From positions 1 to 5,445 of the forward strand of contig JAGOWF010000200.1 of NCBI GenBank assembly GCA_018060305.1: DNA of 5,445 nt, in the 5' to 3' direction. Below, one piece after another: positions 1-5,445 of the stretch. Source of the stretch: Pyrinomonadaceae bacterium (lineage in GTDB: Bacteria; Acidobacteriota; Blastocatellia; Pyrinomonadales; Pyrinomonadaceae). The position numbers and the translations under genes were made by a program. The notes beneath the pieces were generated by a model. It saw only the letters and a program-made list of their open reading frames with translations. It was not told the origin of the DNA and did no database searches. Position 1 is the first letter of the stretch. Each line of letters opens with the position of its first letter.

Positions 1-558
1 ATGAATCACGTTCACCTGATCGCGGGCGGCAGCGGTTCGGAGTTGAATGCGCTTGACGCGCTCGACCTGCCGGGCGTGTCTGACACTCGGCCGCCGGTGA
101 TCGAGGAAGTGACGCTTTGGGACGAAAACTGGCAGCAACTCGAAACCCCGCAAGCCAATTCGCGTATTAGGCTGTCGGGAAAGGCCCGTGTCGTCGTGCG
201 TGCTTACGACCAGATGGACGGCAATACTGACCGTCGCCGTTTGGGCGTTTACAACGTCAGTTGTCAGGTTCGACAAGGATCGGCCGGCGAGAATTCACTG
301 ATCTGGGGAACGCGCTTTGACACGCTGCCATCAAATGTTCTGGTCGCCTATATTTACGCCATCGGGAGTAAGTCAGGGGCGACGGGCGAGACGATCTTTC
401 GCTACATTGCGACCAACAGCGTGAGCGGCGAACGCTCAGACGAGGGCTTTCTGGACGCATCAAAGCTGGAGCCGGGCGATTACACCGTTGCAGTGACAGT
501 CGCTGACCGGTTTGGCAACACGACCGCGAGAGAATTCTTGATAGAGGTAACAAAATGA
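1..558 (+). CDS. M23-type metallopeptidase, C-terminal part (5' end outside window)
   Basis: The reading frame is open from the first base, so this is most likely the tail of a longer gene; the ATG at base 1 is probably an internal Met codon. Residues 3-6 read HVHL, which fits the HxH zinc-ligand motif at the end of the M23 (LytM/lysostaphin-like) fold. It is followed by SDTRPPVI (27-34), a sequence that often leads from the M23 domain into a C-terminal beta-sandwich in Gram-negative members. The rest is beta-rich, with VVVRAYDQMDG (64-74), GVYNVSCQV (82-90) and a typical Ig-like ending, GDYTVAVTVADRFGNTT (159-175). Known family members cut peptidoglycan cross-bridges in the periplasm or regulate amidases. 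The first zinc ligands and any signal peptide lie upstream and cannot be checked. The stop codon overlaps the start of the next gene by 4 bases, suggesting an operon. M23 assignment is likely; exact substrate is unknown. Confidence 0.72.
   Translation: MNHVHLIAGGSGSELNALDALDLPGVSDTRPPVIEEVTLWDENWQQLETPQANSRIRLSGKARVVVRAYDQMDGNTDRRRLGVYNVSCQVRQGSAGENSLIWGTRFDTLPSNVLVAYIYAIGSKSGATGETIFRYIATNSVSGERSDEGFLDASKLEPGDYTVAVTVADRFGNTTAREFLIEVTK
543..548 (+). promoter_or_regulatory. Ribosome binding site for the aminopeptidase gene
   Basis: AGAGGT lies 6 bases before the ATG at 555, inside the last codons of the upstream gene. It is the only recognisable Shine-Dalgarno-like sequence before any of the four gene starts visible here, and it supports choosing ATG 555 as the start. 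Confidence 0.6.
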
Positions 559-2102
559 GAAATATTGCAGTTCTTTTGTTGATGCTGACGTTCACGACGG
601 CAGCCTTGCCGTTTGATTCCGCGAAAGGCCCGACATCGGTCATTGTGACGCCGCCCGCTCCCAAGTTCACTGACGCCGAGCGTCAGACCGAGCTCGCCAA
701 ACGCCGTGCTGCCGTCGCCGCCAAGATGGCTGACAAGAGCGTGCTCATTCTCTTCTCCGCCGAGCCAAAGCTCTACACAAATGACGTCGATTACGTCTAT
801 CGACAGGAGAACAACCTCTATTACCTCACCGCTCTCAAGCAGGATAACGCGACGTTCGTCATGACAAAGAATGGCGGCTCTGTCACCGAAACGCTCTTTC
901 TCCCCAAACGTGTTCCGCTCCGCGAGGCTTGGGAGGGCAAGATGTATTCACGCGAGCAGGCGACGAATATCTCCGGCCTAAAAACGATCGTTGACTCGTC
1001 AGAACGCGAGGCGTTCCTGCAAGCCGTCAAAGACAAAAAGCCTTTCTCATCGAAAGAGGGCACATCGATCGGCGCATCCGATAATGTCTATCTGCTGTTG
1101 CCTGAGGGCGACCATGACGAGAACGGCCGGCGCGAGTTTCGGGTCGAGAATGAATTCGCCAAAGGATTGGCCGGCTACAAGGTCGAGAACGCGCAGCCGA
1201 TATTTGCCGAGCTTCGGCTCGTAAAATCACCATATGAACTTAAGCTGTTGCAGCACGCGGTCGATATCTCGACAGAGGCACACATGCGAGCGATGGCGAT
1301 GGTCGGGCGTGCGAATTGGGAATACGAAGCTCACGCCGAGCTCGAATATACCTTTCGCCGCCGCAACGCCGACAACTGGGGCTATCCGTCGATCGTCGGC
1401 TGCGGGCCTAACGCGACGACGCTCCATTATGTCGAGTCGCAAAGCCCCGTCAATAAAGGTGACGTGATGCTCATCGACGCCGCCGCCGAATACGACCATT
1501 ACACGGCCGACATCACGCGCAGCTATCCCGTCAACGGCAAATTTACAAAGGAACAGGCTGAGATATACCAGATCGTTTACGACGCGCAAGAGGCTGTCGC
1601 CAAAGCGACAAAGCCGGGCGTGACGTTTGGCGAGCTGAGCGCGATCGCCCGCAACACGATCAACGACGGCCTCTTCAAGCTCGGCCTCGTGCTCGATAAG
1701 AACTCGCGTCAGGCCGGCATTTGGTCATTCCACGGCCTCGGCCACTGGATCGGCATGAACGTCCACGACGTCGGCAGCTATTCCGTTCCGCTGAGGCCGG
1801 GAATGGTCTATACGAATGAGCCGGGCATCTACATCCGCGAGGACGCGCTCGACAATTTGCCGAACACGCCCGAGAACAAGGCATTTATCGAAAAGGTGCG
1901 GCCCGTTTATGAGAAGTATAAAAACATCGGCGTCCGTATCGAGGACGATATGCTCGTCACGCCGACCGGCGTTGAATGGATGAGCGCCAAGCTGCCTCGT
2001 TCGATAGCCGATATCGAGGCGTTTATGGCGGCGGCCTCAAAGCAGCCGTTGGGCCAAAAGCAGACATCGGCGTTCGTGCCGTACGCATACGCGGGGCGAT
2101 AA
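555..2102 (+). CDS. Exported Xaa-Pro aminopeptidase (M24B, PepP-like)
   Basis: This 515-residue protein should remove an N-terminal residue preceding proline, using two divalent metal ions. Residues 1-20 form a short signal peptide (MRNIAVLLLMLTFTTAA core), so it probably acts in the periplasm, unlike cytosolic E. coli PepP. The N-terminal creatinase-like domain spans about 36-220, and the pita-bread catalytic domain about 225-485. By comparison with E. coli PepP the metal ligands are all present: D308 (LIDAA), D319 (ADITRSYPVNG), H397 (GLGHWIG), E422 (TNEPG) and E463 (GVRIEDD). The supporting histidines H291 (TTLHY), H393 and H404 (VHDVG) and arginine R461 are also kept. At 515 residues it is longer than the roughly 440 of E. 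coli PepP, owing to the leader and a tail after about 490 that I do not recognise. Start chosen from the AGAGGT site and the leader; the 4-base overlap with the M23-like gene suggests coupled translation. A dipeptidase specificity (prolidase) is possible but PepP-type is favoured. Confidence 0.93.
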   Translation: MRNIAVLLLMLTFTTAALPFDSAKGPTSVIVTPPAPKFTDAERQTELAKRRAAVAAKMADKSVLILFSAEPKLYTNDVDYVYRQENNLYYLTALKQDNATFVMTKNGGSVTETLFLPKRVPLREAWEGKMYSREQATNISGLKTIVDSSEREAFLQAVKDKKPFSSKEGTSIGASDNVYLLLPEGDHDENGRREFRVENEFAKGLAGYKVENAQPIFAELRLVKSPYELKLLQHAVDISTEAHMRAMAMVGRANWEYEAHAELEYTFRRRNADNWGYPSIVGCGPNATTLHYVESQSPVNKGDVMLIDAAAEYDHYTADITRSYPVNGKFTKEQAEIYQIVYDAQEAVAKATKPGVTFGELSAIARNTINDGLFKLGLVLDKNSRQAGIWSFHGLGHWIGMNVHDVGSYSVPLRPGMVYTNEPGIYIREDALDNLPNTPENKAFIEKVRPVYEKYKNIGVRIEDDMLVTPTGVEWMSAKLPRSIADIEAFMAAASKQPLGQKQTSAFVPYAYAGR

Positions 2103-2107
2103 ACAGT

Positions 2108-2131
2108 ATTGCCGTTGCCTTTAGGCAACGG
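2108..2131. repeat. Outer hairpin, left copy
   Basis: CCGTTGCC (2112-2119) pairs perfectly with GGCAACGG (2124-2131) around the four-base loop TTTA. The first four bases (ATTG) have no partner locally but match the complement of the end of the right-hand copy. No T-run follows, so it is not a canonical intrinsic terminator on the plus strand. Confidence 0.8.
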
Positions 2132-2147
2132 ATAAGTTGATGAGTGT

Positions 2148-2196
2148 ATTCGGGCTTTAGCCCAACCGCACACGCGGTTTGGGCTAAAGCCCGAAT
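2148..2196. repeat. Large central hairpin
   Basis: The left arm (2148-2169) and right arm (2174-2196) are complementary over 22 base pairs, with a single extra T in the run at 2178-2180 forming a bulge and a four-base loop, ACAC (2170-2173). Each arm also contains its own small palindrome: GGGCTTTAGCCC on the left and GGGCTAAAGCCC on the right, so each arm can fold alone. As RNA this would be very stable. No T-run follows, so classic rho-independent termination is not indicated, but transcript 3'-end protection is plausible. Confidence 0.85.
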
Positions 2197-2214
2197 GTAG
2201 TTTGCTGCGACGCC

Positions 2215-2238
2215 CCGTTCGCTAAAGCGAACGGCAAT
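2215..2238. repeat. Outer hairpin, right inverted copy
   Basis: CCGTTCGC (2215-2222) pairs perfectly with GCGAACGG (2227-2234) around the loop TAAA, and the trailing CAAT completes the inverted match to the left copy. Relative to that copy, two base pairs in the stem are swapped on both sides, so the pairing is kept although the sequence differs. Confidence 0.8.
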
Positions 2239-2298
2239 GACCTGGAGCGAAGCCGTAGTTATTGACTCGTCCACGGCCAGACCGCATTATCTACTTCA

Positions 2299-3270
2299 GT
2301 GCCTGAACAAACCGACACTTCGCTTCCGCTCGTGATCGTCAATCCAAAGTCCGCGTCGGGCTCGACGCGAGAGAAATGGGCGGCAACGGCTGCTGACCTG
2401 CGGGCCCACTTTGGGCCGTTCAGTGTAGCGTTTACCAAAGGGCCGGGCGACGGGATCGAACTGGCGCGACGCGCGGCCGGGTCGGGGCGCGAATTTATCA
2501 TCGCCTGCGGCGGCGACGGCACGATCAACGAGGTCGCGAATGGAATTCTGCTGTCGGGCTGCGACGCCGAGCTTGGCGTACTGCCGTCGGGGACGGGCGG
2601 CGATTTTCGCAGGACACTTGGCTTGCCATACAACAATCGTGATGCTGCGGCAGCCTTGCGCGACGGCGAGACACGGCGTATCGATGCCGGACGCGTGACG
2701 TTTTACGATCACGACGGTGAAGAGGCCAGCCGGTATTTTCTCAACGTTTCGTCCGCCGGCCTCGCCGCGACGATCATAAGACGTGTGAAATCGGCAAAGG
2801 TATTTGACTGGTTGCCGGTCGAGTCGATGCGAGGCCGTGCAAATTTCGCTATCTCTACGTTGCAGGAAGTCCTCGATCTCGAACCGACGACGGTGCGCGT
2901 CCGTATCGACGATGGCGAAGAACATTCATTGCAAACGATCGCCTTTTGCATCGCAAACTCGAGATATTTCGGCGGCGGCATGATGATCGCTCCGGACGCC
3001 GCGATCAACGACGGCCTGCTCGACGTTGTGAATATAGGCGATATCGGCACGCTCAAGGTCCTGATAAATGCATGGTCGCTGTATCGAGGCACGCACGGGC
3101 GGCTCGACGAGGTAAAGACCACGCAGGCCCGCCGCATCGAGATCTGGCCGGCGGACGATGCGGACCTCGTATTCATCGAGACCGACGGCGAACTTCCCGG
3201 CGGGCTGCCGGCTGTTTATGAGATAGTGCCCCAAGCGATCAGAGTTCGCGTCCCGCGGTCAGCCGAATAG
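2299..3270 (+). CDS. Diacylglycerol-kinase-family lipid kinase
   Basis: This 323-residue cytosolic protein is of usual length for the DagK/YegS/DgkB family, which phosphorylates diacylglycerol or related lipids with ATP. Family motifs in order: NPKSASG (15-21), the nucleotide loop GGDGTINEV (71-79), PSGTGGDF (96-103), RYFGGGMMIAPDA (222-234), DGLLDV (238-243) and TDGE (295-298). D238 and E298 would match the catalytic Asp and Glu described for DgkB. The third motif reads GTGGDF where many members have GTGNDF, a known kind of variation. The start is GTG at 2299: the frame is closed upstream by TGA at 2263-2265 with no better start between, and the next GTG would cut into the first strand. No clear ribosome site precedes it. 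The next gene starts on the base after its TAG, so the two are probably co-transcribed. The lipid substrate is not determined; a sphingosine- or undecaprenol-type substrate cannot be excluded. Confidence 0.9.
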   Translation: MPEQTDTSLPLVIVNPKSASGSTREKWAATAADLRAHFGPFSVAFTKGPGDGIELARRAAGSGREFIIACGGDGTINEVANGILLSGCDAELGVLPSGTGGDFRRTLGLPYNNRDAAAALRDGETRRIDAGRVTFYDHDGEEASRYFLNVSSAGLAATIIRRVKSAKVFDWLPVESMRGRANFAISTLQEVLDLEPTTVRVRIDDGEEHSLQTIAFCIANSRYFGGGMMIAPDAAINDGLLDVVNIGDIGTLKVLINAWSLYRGTHGRLDEVKTTQARRIEIWPADDADLVFIETDGELPGGLPAVYEIVPQAIRVRVPRSAE

Positions 3271-3942
3271 ATGATGAAAAGTGTAAAAGTACTCCTATTC
3301 GTCCTGATACTGATCTCAGCTAAGGTCATTTATGCACAAGGTCAAGCGGGCCCGGATCGCGCTGACAATCAATCGATCAATGACCTTCAGGTGAGTGTCC
3401 CGCTCACCAAGGGCGTCGATCTGCTCGTGCTCGCGATGGGACGTTTGGGTGGAAACATGACCGATCTCAGCGAGGCGCGTGTCGGCGGCGGCATCTCGGT
3501 CAAGATCGGCAAGGGCGTGTCGGTGTCGCCTACATATCTGAACATCCAACAGCGCGCTGCGAACGGTAAGTTTCGCACGGAGCACCGCTACAGCCTTCGC
3601 GGCACATATCGGTTCCCTTTCAAGAAGTTTGGCCTCTCACATCGCAGCACATTCGACTTTCGTGTCCGTTCGTCAGGTAATTCATGGCGTTACCGGCCGT
3701 CGCTTACCTTTCAAAAGGCACTTCCAAAGAGCTTTATCCCAAAGGCCAGCGTGTTCATTACAGAAGAGGCTTTCTATGATTCGAGATCACGACGATTCTC
3801 GCGAAATCGCTTCAGCGTCGGTGTCAGCAAGACTATCAACAGTCATCTCACTCTCGATGTATATTACATGCGTCAGCAGGACGGCGTGTCACGACCGGGC
3901 GACCTGAATGTGCTCGGCACGGCATGGCGGGTCAGGCTATAA
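3271..3942 (+). CDS. DUF2490-type outer-membrane beta-barrel protein
   Basis: This 223-residue protein has a clear signal peptide: KSVK followed by a hydrophobic core VLLFVLILISA and a likely cut after A22 (VIYA/QG). The mature part shows alternating strands rich in aromatic and basic residues, as in small outer-membrane barrels: VSVSPTYLNIQ (83-93), EHRYSLRGTYRFPF (104-117), SWRYRPSLTF (138-147), RFSVGVSKTIN (180-190) and LTLDVYYMRQQ (193-203). The wRyRpsl stretch, the 'nRFSVGV.K' stretch and the near-terminal 'LDVYYMRQ' followed by 'NVLGTAW' match the pattern I know for DUF2490. The biochemical role of that family is unknown. The chain ends in RVRL rather than the terminal aromatic residue common in barrels. 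The gene starts at ATG 3271 with a second ATG directly after (3274); it abuts the lipid kinase stop with no gap and no separate ribosome site, suggesting translational coupling. Confidence 0.75.
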   Translation: MMKSVKVLLFVLILISAKVIYAQGQAGPDRADNQSINDLQVSVPLTKGVDLLVLAMGRLGGNMTDLSEARVGGGISVKIGKGVSVSPTYLNIQQRAANGKFRTEHRYSLRGTYRFPFKKFGLSHRSTFDFRVRSSGNSWRYRPSLTFQKALPKSFIPKASVFITEEAFYDSRSRRFSRNRFSVGVSKTINSHLTLDVYYMRQQDGVSRPGDLNVLGTAWRVRL

Positions 3943-3950
3943 GCTCTTTT

Positions 3951-3999
3951 GTTCGTTTGCTTTGTCCGTAGCGCGGGACTAATCTAAAACGAACCCGCG
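3951..3999. other. Overlapping alternative stems in the gap before the synthetase
   Basis: GTTCGTTT (3951-3958) is complementary to AAACGAAC (3987-3994), and CGCGGG (3972-3977) is complementary to CCCGCG (3994-3999). The two stems share base 3994, so they would compete at that position. Neither is followed by a T-run, and no ribosome site is visible before ATG 4007. This may be a weak transcript-end structure or chance; I cannot separate these. Confidence 0.3.
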
Positions 4000-4006
4000 A
4001 TCTCTT

Positions 4007-5445
4007 ATGCCGAAGTCGTTTTGCCAGAGGCTTATCGAGTCCTTTTCGTCGCACAATGACCGCGTCGCGATGCGCGTCGTCGGCTCTGACGAGAGCATTT
4101 ACACATTCGGCGAGGCCCTTCGGCAGATCCGCTCGCTCGCATGGCGGATCGGGCAGGAAGGCGTCGATATCGGCGACCGCGTGGCGTTGATCGGCGAAAA
4201 TCACCCTAAATGGGCACTCGCCTACCTGAGTACGATCTATCGTGGCGCCGTGATCGTGCCCATCGATCCGCACGGCGAGATTGAGACGATCACGAATTTT
4301 ATCGAGAACTCAGAAGCGAAGTTAGCGTTTATCGACACCGATCAGGTGGAGAGATTCGCTCAGATAACGGAGAAGCTCGGCAGGAACGTGCCCTCGGTCG
4401 TATGGGGCAATAACGGTCAACGGGATGCGGGCGCGGGCGGAGCTGACTTTGATGAGTGGGCCGCGACCGAGTTTCCCGAGAGCTTTGCCGCTGAGGTGCC
4501 AACGGCCGACGGCGACGATGTCGCTCTGCTGATCTACACCAGCGGCACGACGGGCACGCCAAAGGGCGTTCCGCTCACCCACGGCAATATCGTCGCCGAA
4601 CTCGAGGGCGTCAACAGCGTTCTTGAGATAACGGACAAGGAGCGCATCCTCAGCCTGCTGCCGCTCTTTCATGGTTATCTGCAGATCGTCAATCTATGGG
4701 TCGCCGCAACGCTTGGCGTCGAGGTCGGCTATCTGAAAGAGCTAACGCCGGACGAACTCGGCAAGGCGATGAAAGAGTTCAAGCCGACGATACTCACGAC
4801 GGTTCCGCGGCTTTGGTATCTGTTTCACAAAAAGATATTTGACGCCGTCGCGGCAAAGCCAAAGCTGGTTCAGCGGCTGTTTCGTGCGATGCTCGCAACG
4901 AATGGCGCCCTGCGCGGCACGATCGGGGTCAACCTCGGGCGAAATTTCTTTGGCGAGGTCCATGAGTCATTCGGCGGCCAACTGCGGCTCGCGGTTTCAG
5001 CAGGGTCGCGGTTTGACGAGGACGTGGCGAAGGACTTTCACAAGCTCGGCTTTACCATTCTCCAAGGCTATGGCCTGACCGAGACAAGCGGTGCGGCGAC
5101 CGCGACCTACGAGGATGACAATCGCGTTGGTTCTGTCGGCAAGCCAATGCTCGGGGCGGAGATCAAGATCGACCAGCCCGATGGCGAAGGCGTAGGCGAG
5201 GTGCTGATCAAAGGGGCGATGGTCTTTAAGGGCTACTATCACAACGATGCCGCAAATGCCGAGGCGTTTACCGAGGACGGATGGTTCCGTTCGGGTGATC
5301 TGGGCAAGCTTGTTGACGGCCATCTCTACATCGTCGGACGGGCCAAAGACGTGATCGTGCTGCCATCGGGCAAGAATGTTCATCCTGAGGATATTGAGGT
5401 CCATTACCTGAAATGCCCGCTTGTGTCCGAGCTTGCCGTCATCGG
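4007..5445 (+). CDS. AMP-forming acyl-CoA synthetase, probably long-chain (3' end outside window)
   Basis: The frame stays open to the window end (479 complete codons). It encodes an adenylate-forming enzyme that activates a carboxylic acid, most likely a fatty acid, with ATP and then CoA. Motifs in order: P-loop YTSGTTGTPKG (177-187), LPLFHGY (218-224), VSAGSRFD (330-337), GYGLTET (354-360), RSGDLG (428-433) and the hinge GRAKDVIVLPSGKNVHPEDIE (444-464), with D448 the usual hinge Asp. The catalytic lysine of the C-terminal subdomain lies beyond the window. Hinge and P-loop style resemble long-chain fatty acyl-CoA ligases rather than acetyl-CoA synthetases. The start is ATG 4007; an in-frame TAA at 3980-3982 excludes anything much longer, and residues 7-40 fit the normal N-terminus. 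No ribosome site is visible. It lies 64 bases after the barrel gene on the same strand. Some relatives carry a C-terminal acyltransferase domain; whether this one does cannot be seen. Confidence 0.92.
   Translation, partial: MPKSFCQRLIESFSSHNDRVAMRVVGSDESIYTFGEALRQIRSLAWRIGQEGVDIGDRVALIGENHPKWALAYLSTIYRGAVIVPIDPHGEIETITNFIENSEAKLAFIDTDQVERFAQITEKLGRNVPSVVWGNNGQRDAGAGGADFDEWAATEFPESFAAEVPTADGDDVALLIYTSGTTGTPKGVPLTHGNIVAELEGVNSVLEITDKERILSLLPLFHGYLQIVNLWVAATLGVEVGYLKELTPDELGKAMKEFKPTILTTVPRLWYLFHKKIFDAVAAKPKLVQRLFRAMLATNGALRGTIGVNLGRNFFGEVHESFGGQLRLAVSAGSRFDEDVAKDFHKLGFTILQGYGLTETSGAATATYEDDNRVGSVGKPMLGAEIKIDQPDGEGVGEVLIKGAMVFKGYYHNDAANAEAFTEDGWFRSGDLGKLVDGHLYIVGRAKDVIVLPSGKNVHPEDIEVHYLKCPLVSELAVI

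Larger units (their letters stand above)
2108..2238. repeat. Nested palindromic intergenic element
   Basis: This 131-base element fills most of the 196-base gap and starts 5 bases after the aminopeptidase stop codon. It has mirror symmetry: outer hairpin (2108-2131), 16-base spacer, large central hairpin (2148-2196), 18-base spacer, outer hairpin (2215-2238). The two outer units are inverted copies of each other (20 of 24 bases), so the ends ATTGCCGTT and AACGGCAAT are perfect terminal inverted repeats. Every palindromic centre is TTTA or its complement TAAA. No open frame of note fits in it, and I see no target-site duplication (AAACAGT on the left, GACCTGG on the right). It resembles a REP/BIME-type or miniature repeat element, or a structured transcript end between genes; which of these cannot be told from one copy. 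Confidence 0.75.

Noticed and set aside
1227..1589. Minus-strand open frame of 120 codons opposite the aminopeptidase
   Set aside because: It overlies the metal-ligand region of the aminopeptidase; no motif or start signal of its own.
2108..2238. Intrinsic terminator
   Set aside because: The hairpins are strong, but none is followed by a T-run on the plus strand, and the upstream side has no matching run for the minus strand. Rho-independent termination is not shown.
2108..2238. CRISPR array
   Set aside because: The repeats are inverted, not direct, and there are no regularly spaced direct repeats with unique spacers.
2296..2925. Minus-strand open frame of 209 codons opposite the lipid kinase
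   Set aside because: It lies fully opposite a gene with clear family motifs, has no recognisable domain, and its composition (many Arg, Ala, Pro) is typical of antisense frames in GC-rich DNA.
3957..3985. Promoter with -10 TAATCT and -35 TTTGCT
   Set aside because: Each box matches the sigma-70 consensus at only about three of six positions, which is not better than chance in this stretch.
3932..4273. Minus-strand open frame spanning the gap before the synthetase
   Set aside because: Most of it is antisense to the synthetase N-terminus, and the part in the gap gives no recognisable protein.
4997..5404. Minus-strand open frame of 135 codons opposite the synthetase
   Set aside because: It covers the strongest motifs of the synthetase on the other strand (YGLTET to the hinge); no independent support as a gene.

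Overview
All five protein genes lie on the plus strand, and the DNA is GC-rich. Overall this looks like an ordinary stretch of a chromosome from a Gram-negative (two-membrane) bacterium: there are two exported proteins, one of them a probable outer-membrane beta-barrel. The gene types and the CTTTAG-centred palindromes between genes resemble what I associate with Acidobacteriota (Blastocatellia/Pyrinomonadales-like). That placement comes from general familiarity, not a search, and is tentative.

Layout. (1) 1-558 is the C-terminal end of an M23-type peptidase: the last zinc-site HxH motif followed by a beta-rich domain. The catalytic part begins upstream of the window. (2) 555-2102 overlaps it by 4 bases (ATGA) and encodes an exported M24B Xaa-Pro aminopeptidase with a complete metal site. 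(3) 2103-2298 is non-coding and carries a compact nested palindromic element (2108-2238). It consists of two outer hairpins that are inverted copies of each other and one large central hairpin. (4) 2299-3270 encodes a diacylglycerol-kinase-family lipid kinase starting at GTG. (5) 3271-3942 begins on the base after the kinase stop codon and encodes a DUF2490-type outer-membrane protein. (6) 3943-4006 is a short gap with two mutually exclusive weak stems. (7) 4007 to the window end is an AMP-forming acyl-CoA synthetase, cut off before its C-terminal subdomain.

How they fit together. The first pair concerns peptides at the cell envelope: a putative peptidoglycan peptidase and a secreted proline-specific aminopeptidase. 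The second group leans to lipid and envelope metabolism: lipid kinase, outer-membrane protein and fatty-acid activation. The 4-base overlap and the zero-base junction suggest two translationally coupled pairs. The palindromic element separates the groups. I see no defence system, mobile-element gene, RNA gene or CRISPR. The palindromic element is the part least explained by ordinary annotation.
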